Assembly (NCBI GenBank): GCA_020726505.1
Contig: JAHLEZ010000004.1
Span: 2,852,001 to 2,916,000 of the forward strand
From: Leptodontidium sp. MPI-SDFR-AT-0119
Lineage: Eukaryota; Ascomycota; Leotiomycetes; Helotiales; Leptodontidiaceae
DNA: 64,000 bases
Reading direction: 5' to 3'
The notes below the pieces were generated by a model, which was not told the origin of the DNA, did not search any database, and worked only from the letters and a program-made list of their open reading frames with translations. This document shows positions 10,255 through 21,648 of this stretch, one piece after another (the stretch's first letter is position 1; each line of letters opens with the position of its first letter). Position numbers and translations under genes: made by a program.

Positions 10255-11954
10255 TCACTCCCTCTCTCGAAACTGTACATATGGACCGTCCTTCAGACTC
10301 GTAAATGAGTCTTTCAATTGATACTCTTCCTTCCTTTGTCTCCCCCACTCCAGTTCCGGCCGTCCTTCGCCAACACTCGTTCCCTCAGCCAATTTCATAT
10401 CATACATAAACACCGTCCTCGCCAAGCTAGTCATCAATTCGGCATAAGCGAGCCCCTTTCCAATACACCCTCTGGGTCCGACACTGAAGGGGCAGAAGGC
10501 TGATTGCGCCACCGCAACACTATCTTTGCTCACTGAAGGAGATGAGTCGGCTATCCAACGGGATGGATTGAACGTGAATGGTGCAGGGTAGTAAGTGGGG
10601 TTGTGGTGGAGTGCGTAATGTGGTGTTCCAACTACTACCCCCGCCGGGATGTGCATGCCGTCGATATCGATGCCTCCGGCCATCACCTCGCGAGGTAAGA
10701 TACCACCAACAGGCGGCGAAAGGCGCATGGCTTCATCGATAACAGCACGGAGGTAGGCGCATGAATTTAATATAGGACCAGAATGGATCTCCTCGAGATC
10801 TGAGAATGTTGATCGAACTTCCTCGCACAGTTTTTCTAATGTGGAAGGATTGTGTACCAGATAGAAGAATGCGGAGGCGAGCGCTGTCGAAGTTGTGTCT
10901 GAGCCGGCGATGATTAGAAGGTTACTCTCGCCCCACAGTTCAGGTCCGGTAAACCCTTTCCCAGTCTCGGGATCGCGGGCGTTGAGGAGGTAGTAGAAGA
11001 AGTCTTTCCGGTCAGTGTCGAGTCCAACTTTGCTTCTTTCCGCTGCTTGCGCCTTGCTGTACGCCATATACTGCATTCTCATGTTGTAGATTTTGCTGAA
11101 GAGGACTTTGTTCAAACCGAGTGTTTTGATGCTAGGGTTGGTGCCGAGCTAAAGTTTTCATTAGTTTCGGTCTCTCAAAAACATAAAGGGGTGTTGACAT
11201 ACAATCAAATGCATGTGTGCTGCATTTCCAATGAGATCGATGACATGACGATTCTCTTCATGCTCCAACATCTCAAAAGCCTTCCCGAAACACAAATCTC
11301 CCATGACATCAAACGTCAAGTAATTAGCCCAGTCTGCCATATTCTGAGCAACGCTCCACTGTCCCGTCACTCTTGCCTTTTCAACCAAAGCTGGCTTGGC
11401 GTCGAGTTTGGAGCAGAACGTCCGCACATTGGCTAGGATGTACTTCTCCATGCTCTTGATCGCACCGTCCGAGAAAGCATGGGAGAGAACTCTGCGTTTG
11501 CGAGCATGACTGGCCTTATCGATGGAGCTATGGGTGTTGAACGTGTCTTTCGTGGGTGGGAAGACGGAGTAGAATTGGGATTTCTTGACATTGGCTTTGT
11601 GGCCGTAGATGGCCTTCAACGCCGAGTTGGTGTTAATCGAGAGGCTGTTGGGCCCAAATCGGACGACTGGTCCGTACGTCTCGTGGCATCTCCAGAACTC
11701 GAGATGGCGGTCTCCTTTCGATGCGTGATACACGGAGTACCAGTCTGTGATCTTGGCGAAGAAAGGTCCTGGATATTTCGCCAGCGGATGGAATGTTAAG
11801 CGGTAGATTGTTAGGACGATGAGCTGGATCGAGTTAGATGAGGGTTCAGAAGATATAATTGAGTGCATACATATGCAATGGATAGAAGTGCAGTCCATAC
11901 GGACAATTTCGTGAGCAAGCCAAAGAGGCCGCTTTCGTTACTGAATAACAACAT
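10255..11954 (-). CDS. Cytochrome P450 monooxygenase 2
   Basis: The model has three exons, 11954-11871, 11823-11203 and 11148-10255, giving 532 aa. The introns have GTATGC/CCAG and GTATGT/TTTAG ends, the second with an ACTAATG branch point. An N-terminal anchor (TKLSVWTALLSIAY) precedes the hinge FHPLAKYPGP. The I-helix AGSDTT is at 316-321, EAMR at 374-377, and the heme loop FSVGPRGCIG at 456-465 with Cys463. The layout resembles microsomal P450s of trichothecene/aflatoxin-type hydroxylase groups, but that is family resemblance only. It is convergent with P450 1 and only distantly similar to it, so this is not a recent tandem duplication. The NmrA-like reductase follows upstream on the same strand. 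Confidence 0.95.
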
Positions 11955-12820
11955 CTTGCGTCGTCTTTGTCCCCGCGTCGCTCAAAAAGCAGGATAAATT
12001 ACACAACCTTGATAAGATATATTTTGCATAGGAACGTCAAGAAATAGAGAGTCAAGAATCTTTTCATGTCGGACAAGAAATCTTTATATCATCGCGCTTC
12101 AGCTCTAATCAACTGACCCAGTAATGTTTGGGAAGGTGCCAAGTGCGTCAGATTTGTATGCCGACGAAAGCCGCATCTGATATCGACTAGCAACAAAGGG
12201 GAAAGAACTCAATCGCATTTCGCCAATCAAGGACATTTGATTGCTATTTAGTTGCTTAATAATGGGGTTTCGTATCCTTGGAGACTTGGAGACCATTGGT
12301 GATGATGGGATTTGACCCTTCTGCGGGGTGTGGAGGCGGCGGCATTTCCGATATGCTGCAGATCGTGAAATTCCTGTTATTGAAAAGCGGATTGAAGCCG
12401 CTGAAATTTTGACACATGATGATGAAAAGCGGTGTAGGCGACTTCTCGTCTTTGCTGGCGATAATGTAATTAGAAAAGTGATACTTGCGGGTCGAGATTG
12501 ATGGTTGTTCTTCAACGTTCATCAACAATAGCTCTCGGATATCCCGAGCCGAGATCAAATGAGATGGAAAGGATCGGTACAGTTTCAAGACGGCGAGCAA
12601 CAGCTGATCACACACAATAATTGATAGAATTAGATCAGACCGCGGGGACCTCACGGGCGCTGCGAAAATCTCGACGTCCGCTTTTCAGACTGTTGCACAA
12701 TGCCCTGTTCCATTGTTCAATGTCGGCTGCAGTCCACCTGCACCTGGGACATGTCGATGGCTTCTCACACTTGAGAACTCCTACTAGCTCTGAGATCTTT
12801 GACTCGTATCCCATAGTTAA
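11955..12820. other. Intergenic, 866 bp, with a doubtful open frame
   Basis: A minus-strand open frame at 12654-12256 (132 codons) has no recognisable domain and an unconvincing composition, so it is not called. The rest holds the promoter of P450 2 and the 3' flank of the NmrA-like gene. Confidence 0.4.
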
Positions 12821-13879
12821 CTACGACACCAGCTGAGCCGCAATAGTTGTTTTAATAGCATCCTCCAAAGTCTCCGTATCCTCCGCATCAATCAAATAAT
12901 TATCTCGCTTCTCATACAACGTTCCGCCCTCACCCCAAATTCTCTTCAAAGTGAAGACAGTCGCTGCGGGGTTCTTGTTGGCATATGCTTCCTTCTCCAG
13001 CTCCCGGACTTTCTCGGGAGTTGTGTATGATACACTCCATTTGTCTCCAGTCTGTTTCTCGAACTCGGCGACGATTTCGGCGGGTGTAGTGGTGAAAGAA
13101 TTGACTTTGAGAGCACGGTTACGAGAAGCTTCTGGGTGGAGCAATGCCTTTACGACAAATCTTCCTACGCTATGCACATTTAGTTCCTGGGACCGAAGCA
13201 GTGACTGGAGCGGACTTACTCGTCTGGTGTCGTTAAGCTGACCTTCCCTTTACCATCTCCAATGAGAACGGCCTTCTTTTCCTTCACGTCGAACGACCCA
13301 ATCTGTGGACCATACGGAGCTGTACCAAGATATCCTCCCACATCTGCATAGGGCCCAGTAACCACATATGTATAGTCCAATCCAGAACTCCCCTTCAATG
13401 CAGCTCTGACCTTGAGCTTCTGCTGATGAGGTGCTTCATTCGCAGATTCAGGACCATATTCAATATCTGTTCCGTATTCAGAGGGGAAGAAGCGCTTGAC
13501 TGTAGGAGCTTGCTCGGCGAGCTTGACCCATTCGACTTGTTCGCCAATTGCCATTCGACCGACTGCGCTGATAACCGTATCGACACCTGGTGAGGAAATC
13601 GTCAGTATCATTTTTGATACTTCCAAAGAATTCTGCAAGCTAACCATGGAAAGCTTTGAGCAAGTCTTCTGGTTTCTGGACATTCCCAACAATAACCCCC
13701 ACTCCTTTGGCCCTCAAGCTATCCAACAGCTCTGACTTGGTCTCTGCGGTCTTCGGTGACGTGAAAATGGCAATGTGCCCAAAAGAATCCTTCGCCTTGA
13801 CAATCTGATCGACGATATAAGAGCCGATATAGCCGGTTCCTCCAAGTATCAAGAGATTCTCCTTCTTGGGTTGCGCCAT
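12821..13879 (-). CDS. NmrA-like / isoflavone-reductase-like NAD(P)-binding protein
   Basis: The model has three exons, 13879-13645, 13586-13220 and 13169-12821, giving 316 aa, the usual size for the family. The Rossmann dinucleotide motif GGTGYIG is at residues 13-19, followed by the TSPKT loop that in this family reads the cofactor phosphate. VISAVGR and the segment [19 protein letters not shown] are typical of fungal PCBER/CipA-type proteins, as is [14 protein letters not shown] after the second intron. The enzyme should reduce a small phenolic or enone-type substrate with NADPH, or sense NAD(P) as NmrA does; sequence alone does not decide. The preferred start is MAQPKK; an upstream in-frame ATG at 13933 would add 18 residues with no family support. 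It adjoins the P450 pair. Confidence 0.9.
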
Positions 13880-14810
13880 GTTGTCCAGATTTTGGTTGGC
13901 AGGTATTTGGTTGATGTCGATTCGTAAACCCAAAGATGATTGATGTATGTTCGTTTATACTGGACACTTCTTCATGAAGCTCAAGTGAGATCGCGAGAGG
14001 TCGAGCCTTTATACTCGTCTTGGGTTTGCAATTCCATCATTTCAATTGAATGTCGGAATAGCGGGGTTACAGTCACGCAAGTTGCGCCTTTCCTGCGTGG
14101 CTTCCTGGCTTCGTAATGACGCGCCAAGACACCACTCCTCTTCTGGTTGGAGGGGTTGGATTCAGGGGTGGCGGGGTCACTTCCGAGACTTCCTCAATTC
14201 TTCAACCTCTAATAAACGAACTCGACAAATTCCACTTTCCGAATAGCGTCAACATACGGACGTAGCTCATTCGGCTCTGCAACTTCAAGATATGAATAGT
14301 AGGTAGGGCTACGTAGAGTTATTTTTTGGAGCTCCCGGGGGTTCCGAAATAAGGGCACAGTCTCTCCCGATATTCCGAGATACAGGTAGGTACATTCTCC
14401 CACAATCAAGACGGCAAGTTTCAACGTATCGGAAGTGTTTGATGGAAGGTTGAAGAGATGAAGTTAAATACGAATACGCAGCTTCCCCTTAGTATCCCTA
14501 CAACATTTCGCGTTAACACACAACATCCGAATCATGCTATGAAATACACTCTCGGAGCTCCCTTCACAGACTACATGTTCTCGTCATTCAGCGCATAACG
14601 TGTAATCTTGGCACAAAGGGACAGCATTCAATTCACTTTAGAAAAAGTTGTTCATAACAGCTTCGTTAGATGAGGTTCATGTTAGAGTACCTGAGAATAT
14701 TATATATGGGTATACGACCACCCACCCGAGTCTGGTTCAGCATCACCTACCTGCTCCACCATCCTCACTTTACCTTCTTCTTCAAACCCTCGACTTCTTC
14801 CTCCCTCATC
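13880..14810. other. Intergenic, 931 bp, with TATA-like element
   Basis: This lies between divergent starts of the NmrA-like gene (13879) and the small secreted protein (14811). An AT-rich TATTATATATGG element near 14698-14709 sits about 105 bp upstream of the secreted-protein ATG and could be its TATA box. A pyrimidine-rich leader follows it. No coding sequence is evident. Confidence 0.4.
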
Positions 14811-15134
14811 ATGAAACTTCTATTCGTCAATGTGGCTTTTTCGGTTTGTACGTATCTTAATCTCCTCCTCCTCCTCCTCCTCCTCCTCCTCCCCGCCATG
14901 ACATTACCTATGTATCGCTCATTTACTGACAAAAACAGGTTGGCCCAACGAGCCCACGCCCAATGCGGTGGTTTTCCAGAACGGATCATGAGCTGCAAGA
15001 GCGATCCGCAGACCAAGGATGATGCGCGCTCTTGCCAGCTGTGCGCTGGTACAGGGTTCATGAAGAACGTCGCCGATCTATACATATGTTCACCTGTCAC
15101 TTGCACTGCCTTTTGTGTTTCTGGGTTGCCATGA
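14811..15134 (+). CDS. Small cysteine-rich secreted protein (effector-like)
   Basis: Exons 14811-14851 and 14939-15134 encode 78 aa. The signal peptide MKLLFVNVAFSVCTLAQRAHA is followed by a mature part of about 57 aa starting QCGGFPER. The mature part has seven cysteines, including a CxxC (SCQLC) and the tail CSPVTCTAFC. Small size, export and cysteine content fit an apoplastic effector or antimicrobial-type protein, but no known family was recognised. An odd cysteine count leaves one unpaired unless it dimerises. The 87-nt intron is a multiple of three, has no stop, and contains a (CTC)10 tract, so an unspliced message would encode the same protein with an inserted poly-Leu run (see findings). 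Confidence 0.7.
   Translation: MKLLFVNVAFSVCTYLNLLLLLLLLLLPAMTLPMYRSFTDKNRLAQRAHAQCGGFPERIMSCKSDPQTKDDARSCQLCAGTGFMKNVADLYICSPVTCTAFCVSGLP
14862..14891 (+). repeat. (CTC)10 microsatellite inside the intron of the secreted-protein gene
   Basis: Ten perfect CTC units lie within the intron 14852-14938. Read in the frame of the flanking exons they encode ten leucines. Trinucleotide length change would preserve the frame. Confidence 0.95.
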
Positions 15135-16337
15135 ATTGAATTGAATTGAATTGACTTGGTGGGAAGTGCTGTATCCCTGGTGTGAATGGATTCCGTAGAT
15201 GCTGCGAAGCTTTCGGGCTAAACTGCTGGGCTGCCAACGGTTAGGAGCTAGATTGAGAGAGCCGCGCCACGCCACGCCACGCTCTTATATTTCTTGTTTC
15301 TTCTATTCTTTTATGATCGTGCCTGGGTTTCTAGGCTTGGACAGTTCATTGGTAAACCCAACTGACATGGCAGCCCCCGGCTTCATGGAAGGCCAGAAAG
15401 GGGAGTGACGACAAGAGGAAGTGTGAAGGGCAGGAGGAAATATACAGATTCGTAGTCATTCTTCTTATAATTGTCAAAGTAATGTGTATTGATTCTTGGG
15501 GCCTGTTTGGCGATGTTCAATTCATCCTGCCTTTGTTACTGCCGAAATTTTGTATGAGCTCCTCTTAAGGCTGTGTCTACCTTCGAGTCTTCCTTGTCAT
15601 CCTACTGTGCAGCATGGCTACTCCATTGAATTCATTCATTCGACTATTCAGTGTAACGCTTTCGATTTTAGAACTCCTAGCCCTTTATTCGTTAGCTTTT
15701 CAAGCACTCGATGGCAATCTGACAAGGTCTCACACTTAGTCACGACCAGAAAATGGCGGTGCGTACTGTGAGTCTGTGTTTCGCGGCCCGAGCGCCTCCG
15801 ATTCTGTCTCTCATACCAACTATGATTCACTTTACAAAGGGGAGAAGGTGATTAAGTTTCTAAGTACTCTTGGGTTTGGCTTTATAGCGGCCCACGCGAG
15901 CGCAATAGGGAGAGAATTGCTTTAGCATGAGAGTGAAGTATATTTACAATTAAGGTGAGAATGTTCTAACATAAGAAGAGCGTGGTATGAAGATACCACA
16001 AGGGATTTGTGATGTGTGAATAGACTGATCTCTACGAGCCATTGGGTTAGAATTGAGTGCGATTCTTTGTACACTAAACTACACGAGGAAAATCAAAGGA
16101 GAAGATGCTCCTTTAAAGCGGTAGGTCTTGGCAGAACCAAATTAGGTCGGATGCAGTGCCAAGAGCGCCACCATGCAGCGCTTACAACAACAGCATTTGA
16201 ATGTTGACCACCTGAAGTTGACCGGAGCAGACGAAACACCAATAGTCCCCTAGAAGTCCCAACTGCAAGTTGTCACAATCACAAGTCAGAAAGCAAGAAT
16301 CAGACGCAGAAGCCGACATCCCTCTAATTCCCTCATT
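15135..16337. other. Intergenic, 1.2 kb, with short tandem repeats
   Basis: Four GAATT-type units start just at the secreted-protein stop codon (about 15132-15153). A CGCCACGCCACGCCACG run is at 15264-15281. The rest shows no coding sequence; the 3' part should contain the HET-gene promoter. Confidence 0.5.
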
Positions 16338-18054
16338 ATGCGGCTGATTGACAGCTCAACATATGAGCTGCGAGAATTCTACGAGAAGCAAATCCCTCGA
16401 TATGCCATTCTATCTCATCGATGGAAGGAGGATGGAGAAGTCACGTTCCAAGACCTACAGGCTGGCCGAGGGCCAGAAATGAGCGGCTGGGCTAAAGTTG
16501 AGGGATGCTGTAGGCAAGCTTCAAAAGATGGTTGGAGATATTGTGTATGCTCCGTCAATCGATCTCTTGCAAAGAATCTAACACATCGTATAGTGGATTG
16601 ATTCTTGTTGTATTGACAAGACGAGCAGTGCCGAGCTCTCGGAGGCTATTAACTCCATGTTTGAATGGTATCGTCGCGCAGAAGTATGCTATGCCTACCT
16701 ATCCGACGTGAACTTCAAGAAGGGAAACAGGTATACCTTAGAGAAGGATTTCGCAAGAAGTGCATGGTTTACGAGAGGTTGGACTTTACAAGAACTGTTA
16801 GCTCCTCAGTGGGTAGAGTTCTACGACATCAACTGGCAAGAGATCGGAACGAAGTCTAGCTTGGCACCTCTCATCAAATTCATCACTGGTATTTCCCACT
16901 TGCTCAATTATGCAGAAGCTTCGATCGCACAGAAGATGTGTTGGGCTTCCTTGAGACAGACCACTAGGATCGAAGATCAGGCTTACTGTCTACTCGGGAT
17001 CTTTGGCGTCCATATGCCCCCGCTCTACGGCGAAGGTACAAACGCATTCCACAGGCTCCAGATGGAAATCATAAGTCAAAGCGACGACGAGTCTATATTT
17101 GCTTGGGAAGGAAGATCGAATGTCACCACAGGTCTCCTTGCTACATCACCGCGGCAATTCCAATTTTCTGGAGATATTGTTAGGACCGACTTTGATAACG
17201 TACGCCCGCCCTACTCAATGACAAATCATGGCCTACGACTAGAGCTGCTCCTCGAAGAAAAACGCGACGATAGTTCCAAAAAAGGGGCACTTGTTTTCAA
17301 TAGCGAACCTAGGAGGTCCTTCATCGCGCCTTTGAACTGTTCTTGGAAATCTGGAAAAGGCAACCTGGAGTGCCGGTATGTAGGAATAGTAATTTCCACG
17401 GCAGCGGAGTATCTCGACCTTCCAGCCAGGGGTTGGATTCGGCACGGTAAATTGGAACGTTACGATTCCACACGCGGGGTTGACTTAGTACCGAGGACTA
17501 TTCTCGCCGAGATATCTAAGCCGGCTCCGGTCTTCAGCAGGCCGCAGTGCGTTATCGTCAAACTCTCCACGCCATGGGAACCTCCCTTTACTGCTCGCCG
17601 AAGGTACGCTCCTCTGTCGGATGCATCATGGTCACCTAACAGCAGCGAAGGAGAAATTTTGAAATCGTTCTACAAAAGCGACGAACTTGCAGCGCTGGTG
17701 TATGAAGACGGCACATCGACATTTGCCGTGATATTAGGGAGTTCTTCGTTTGTGTTCTGGATCGACATCATTGTTGACAAAGCGGTACTACAGAAGCTAG
17801 AAACCTTCCCAGAGGAAGTATTTGCTTCACTCGTCAGACCAGTCACGTCACAAGGGGGCGGCGATAGGATCATCAAGAAACTTCCTGATGGTAGAGTTGT
17901 CTCGGCTTTGTCCAAAAAAGAGCTTCGTGCTGCTACGTACCGCTTTGCGGTTGATATCGCTATTTGCAGATCAGGGAAGGCCAAACCGGGAGATCTGGAG
18001 CTCGCTCGCTTTCATCTAGGAGAGCTGGCTTTGGATGGGGCATTCAATTGGTAA
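16338..18054 (+). CDS. HET-domain protein (heterokaryon-incompatibility type)
   Basis: Exons 16338-16544 and 16594-18054 encode 555 aa. The N-terminal half carries the HET domain: YAILSHRW at residues 22-29, GWRYCWIDSCCIDK around 65-78, and RGWTLQELLAP at 130-140. A second conserved block (MCWASLRQTTRIEDQAYCLLGIF, MPPLYGEG, FHRLQMEI) matches the region that follows HET in HET-E/HET-D type proteins. After about residue 265 the sequence lacks NACHT, WD40 or ankyrin repeats, so this is the short HET-only architecture. HET domains trigger cell death on nonself recognition in Podospora and Neurospora; here that role is inferred from the family. It is cytosolic, with no signal or membrane segment. 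Confidence 0.92.
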
Positions 18055-19129
18055 GGTGGTCTCTTTCTGGAAACTTTTTCTTCTAGGCCAACTGGGAAGA
18101 AGTGTTGATAGTATTGCAAGGTTTCCATGTTTATCCAGTTCTTGTCAACAAAACTCTTTGATATTCACAAAGCTCTTTTTTATAAGGAGATTAGTTCAAA
18201 TTATAGCCGCAGATGATGTTCATCTGTTTGTTTCTAGTGTGGTATGAGTTTCCTTTCAGGGTTGCACTTGGGCGAGAGCTGAGCAGTGCACCATCTCCTT
18301 GGGCAAGGAGAGTCAAGAAGCAGAGCGAGAATGGAAGGGCTCGAATCATCATCGATCTTTGTTTGAAGGACTCCAGGCAGTTTTTGGAGGTCACTATCAA
18401 TATAAGGAGCGAAAAGCTACTTATCTTCGAAGGTCTCGACAATCATGATATCCTCAGCAATTCGCCCGAGGCTGCTTCCGGGATGCTGCATGGTTCAGAA
18501 TAGAAATTGTCTTGAAGAGAAATTTGATACATACACACAGGTCTTCTAACCACGAACGGAGACAAGGCTATGGGGAGACTATCGCTGATGTTCCGGCTGA
18601 AATATCAATCAATACCCACAGGCGGTATGCAATGCAATAAAAGAAAATGGGGCAGAGGCGTATGCGAATAGCTTGAGCTGTCGAATGAAGCTTGTCTGGA
18701 GCTCAAAGGAACGGGAACTTTTGTAACTAGGTGCCAGAAACGTGCTCCAGAGGGCAAGTGAGGTCACCAATAAACTTCATGTACAGCTGCATGGGTAGCA
18801 TTCCAGCCCCCGCCCCCGGTATTCTGAGTCGGTTACTGATGTGCATTTCGGAAGACACCCGTTGTTGGCCCATGCTCCGTCCCTGCGTTAGCTAGCGCCC
18901 TTCGGATCTTTTCAATTCCATCAGTACGATTGACAGAACAGTCTGAGTTCTTTTTTCTTCTATCTCGTTATGTCACGATCCATCTCCACCAGACACATTT
19001 GAAGGTTCAAATGGGAATAATCCGTCCCACATCAACCAGCAGCCAAATCATGGGAGGCCATACCTTTTTTTCCGAATCTTTGGCCCCGTTGGCTCACCTC
19101 TCTCTTCCCTAGCTTAAAACCAAAACGAA
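18055..19129. other. Intergenic, 1.1 kb
   Basis: This is the 3' flank of the HET gene and the 5' flank of the frameshifted gene. Open frames at 18213-18503 and 18930-19112 have no recognisable features. An ATG at 19050 starts a frame that ends at 19112 and does not match the downstream conserved frame. Confidence 0.4.
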
Positions 19130-20155
19130 GACGCCGACCCGACGACTACGACTACGATTTACCACCTCCACGTCTTTATCCCGACCGTCTCCCGATAACA
19201 CGGCCTTCATCTCCGTGTCTGTTTCCTGCTTCACAATCACACAGCGCTATCCCTTCTCTCGATTATGTATCGGCGCCTCAAGCTCAACCCCAAGCGCATC
19301 TCATCAAGCTTCTGCCGCTGGAGATCCGTCAGAAAATATGGTCCCTTATTCTAGGAGGTTATACGCTCCATCTTGAGATTGTTTGGGATCGTTTGGGCTG
19401 TGTTCACTGCACGTCAGCTGACCCATGCACGTGTGATGGACAATGTGCTCGCCGCGGCGGTGAATGGATACCAGACGAAAATGGAAACCACCGGCCTCCA
19501 TTGACAGCAGAGGCGGGAAGGCCATTGCGTCTCTTGACAACATGTAGACAGGTGTAAGTCTCACGAAGGACCCCAATGCTCTATTGCCTTTTACATTCCA
19601 ATTACTAACACATTCGTACCACAGTTATACAGAAGCTATCGATATCCACTACTCCTCAAACACTTTCACCATCTCCAATCCAGCAACTATGGAATACCTC
19701 CCACTTACCTGCTGCCCGAGCGTCTCGCCACCATCCGCACCCTACGGTTTTACTGGACTTTTTACGGCCCTCCTCCTGTCGATATGTCCTACTGGCTGGA
19801 GTGTTGTTCCGATGAAGATTTGAAGTCGTTACGTAAACGCCAAGAAGTATGGCGGAACATATGGCGTATCATGTCGGCGATGACTGGACTGCGTCGACTT
19901 CATGTAAAGCTCTATGTTACTAGGGAGTGGGTTGCCTTCAATCAAGACAGTGCTGCAGAATTGTTAGAACCAGTCAAGCAAGTCACCCAACCGGATTCTT
20001 TCTTGCTCAGCCTTCCGTTTCCAGCAATGTATGAGGGTATGCCGCCTGTTACTCGGGGGCCTGGGGCAGCAAGAAATGGTTGGGAGGGTTCAGATCCGTG
20101 GGATGATTTACCAAATTTCAAGATTCGAAGAGTTGGAACCATCAGGGAGTTGTGA
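19130..20155 (+). pseudogene. Frameshifted LPLEIR/DUF7730-type protein gene
   Basis: A conserved fungal pattern, LLPLEIRQKIW, occurs near 19300-19335. It is followed by CRQV, an intron 19554-19624 (GTAAGT...CACAG) and YTEAIDIHYSSNTF. This is the usual layout of the F-box-like DUF7730 proteins. At about 19708 the frame breaks: upstream reads MEYLPLT in one frame, and the expected continuation LLPERLATIRTLRFYW is in another. It then stays open to 20155 (WLECCSDEDL, WRIMSAMTGLRRLHVKLYV). A one-base loss explains this; no intron fits the gap. No convincing in-frame ATG is seen upstream. Either the gene is dead or the assembly lacks a base here. The function of the family is unknown. Confidence 0.65.
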
Positions 20156-21648
20156 GACTAGAATAAATTGTAGTACATGCTATTTCAACAAATATCTTAC
20201 GGTTCCCCAATTATCACATGTGTTTCACGCGAAACCACCAAGTCGGTTTGCTCCCGTCGCCTCATTGTATCGCCATATCTCTCTCTCTATCGGAATACGA
20301 TACTCCACCACCGACCTTGTGCCGATTGCAACCAGCTTAGCCTTATCCTACTGCGCAAAGGCCGAAAGTTCAGAAGAAGAAAAATTGATAGTGCACCCCA
20401 TGCATGTGCATTGATAAGCTCATATCTAAGCTCTTTCCAAGCCCATCCATCGTCTGATGTTCCTGGGGCAGCGACGATCGCGGATCTCCCTTGGAAACGG
20501 GGCGCACTTTGGAGACCCTGATGGACCGGAGCTGAATGCAGGTACGTTTGTTTTTCGAATACCAAATCTGTAACATCATTAACTTTAAACGAATCTCCGA
20601 TACTTGGGGACTTTTGGAAGCATCGCTTGGCAGCTATCAACCGGGAGAATCTCGGGTATAAACGCCAATGAATCACTCAATGTGGTGTAGGCACTCATGC
20701 AAGAAAGATCAGGCAGCGAGGATAGGGGCACTGGCATGAATCGTCTTCTGGTGGCTAATAATATCTAGAGCGAACCAAACATGAAACATTTCCATCGTAT
20801 ACTCTGACATTAGTATACTATCTTCTTTCTTGAAATCAAAGCTTGTTTTTCTTCAATTACCTTTACATGTCTCTTAAATTCTGTATAATGGTCCTATTTT
20901 TGGCAATAACATACTGGTGTCCATTTTACGAAATTTCGGGTTCAGAAGCTTCGACTTACAATTGCGTAAACGATTCGGAACTTGTACTTTATTTCCCGTT
21001 AATCAAAGTGAGATAAACGGGATCGTTTAGAGCTTCCCTCTTTAATCGTTCTAAACATTCATACATACATTGATTTCTTAAAAGCAATTTAGGGATGATT
21101 GTTTACCTGATATATAAACCTGCATTAGCCCAAAAAAAATAAAAATTGGCGGACGTTAATCGTCGTCGCTATGAGTAGATGGAGGAGCCAATCTATCGAG
21201 CTGCAAGATATGGCTGAATCTAGAACACAATTTCCCCTCCAACCATCACCACCAACCAGACAAGATGTGGCTGAAATGCGGGGTTTACGCAAACTCCAAT
21301 ACCTTCGTAGTACGAGGATGCCCTAGTTTCGTTCTCGATCAACCTTAATTGGTACTTTAAGAGTTGTAACTGAGTCCTCAATTGCACCCACCGACTGACC
21401 AGATGCAGTACCATCACAATATACACAAGCTAACCATGCCCAGAAGCTGAACTGCTGAAGTTGTGTTGTTGACACAGAGAGGTTTAGCGAAGCGCTAATC
21501 CCAAATCTGTCTAGCCAGATGTCAACCACAAGGCGCTCGCCAGAAGCGGCCGCGCCAAGCAGTTCACTCCATAACTTCAACCAGCTGTTCTTTTCAAGAC
21601 AACATCAAATTTCTAGGTCCTGCTCACACTGCGCTCTATGAACTCAAC
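20156..21648. other. Intergenic, 1.5 kb, AT-rich centre
   Basis: About 20780-21140 is clearly more AT-rich than its surroundings, with TTGTTTTTCTTC, ATATATAAACC and a run of A. No open frame of interest is present. It may be decayed repeat DNA; no protein remnant is recognisable. Confidence 0.4.

Noticed and set aside
12256..12654. Minus-strand 132-codon open frame
   Set aside because: No family, no signal or membrane pattern, and unusual composition; not supported as a gene.
14670..15134. A 154-aa protein with a poly-Leu run as the main product
   Set aside because: The Leu run is the (CTC)10 tract inside a good intron (GTATCT...AACAG). Splicing gives a clean signal peptide and cysteine-rich protein, so the long frame is at most a retained-intron form.
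20780..21140. AT-rich stretch as a transposon remnant
   Set aside because: No terminal repeats, target duplication or transposase fragments are visible; left as unexplained AT-rich DNA.
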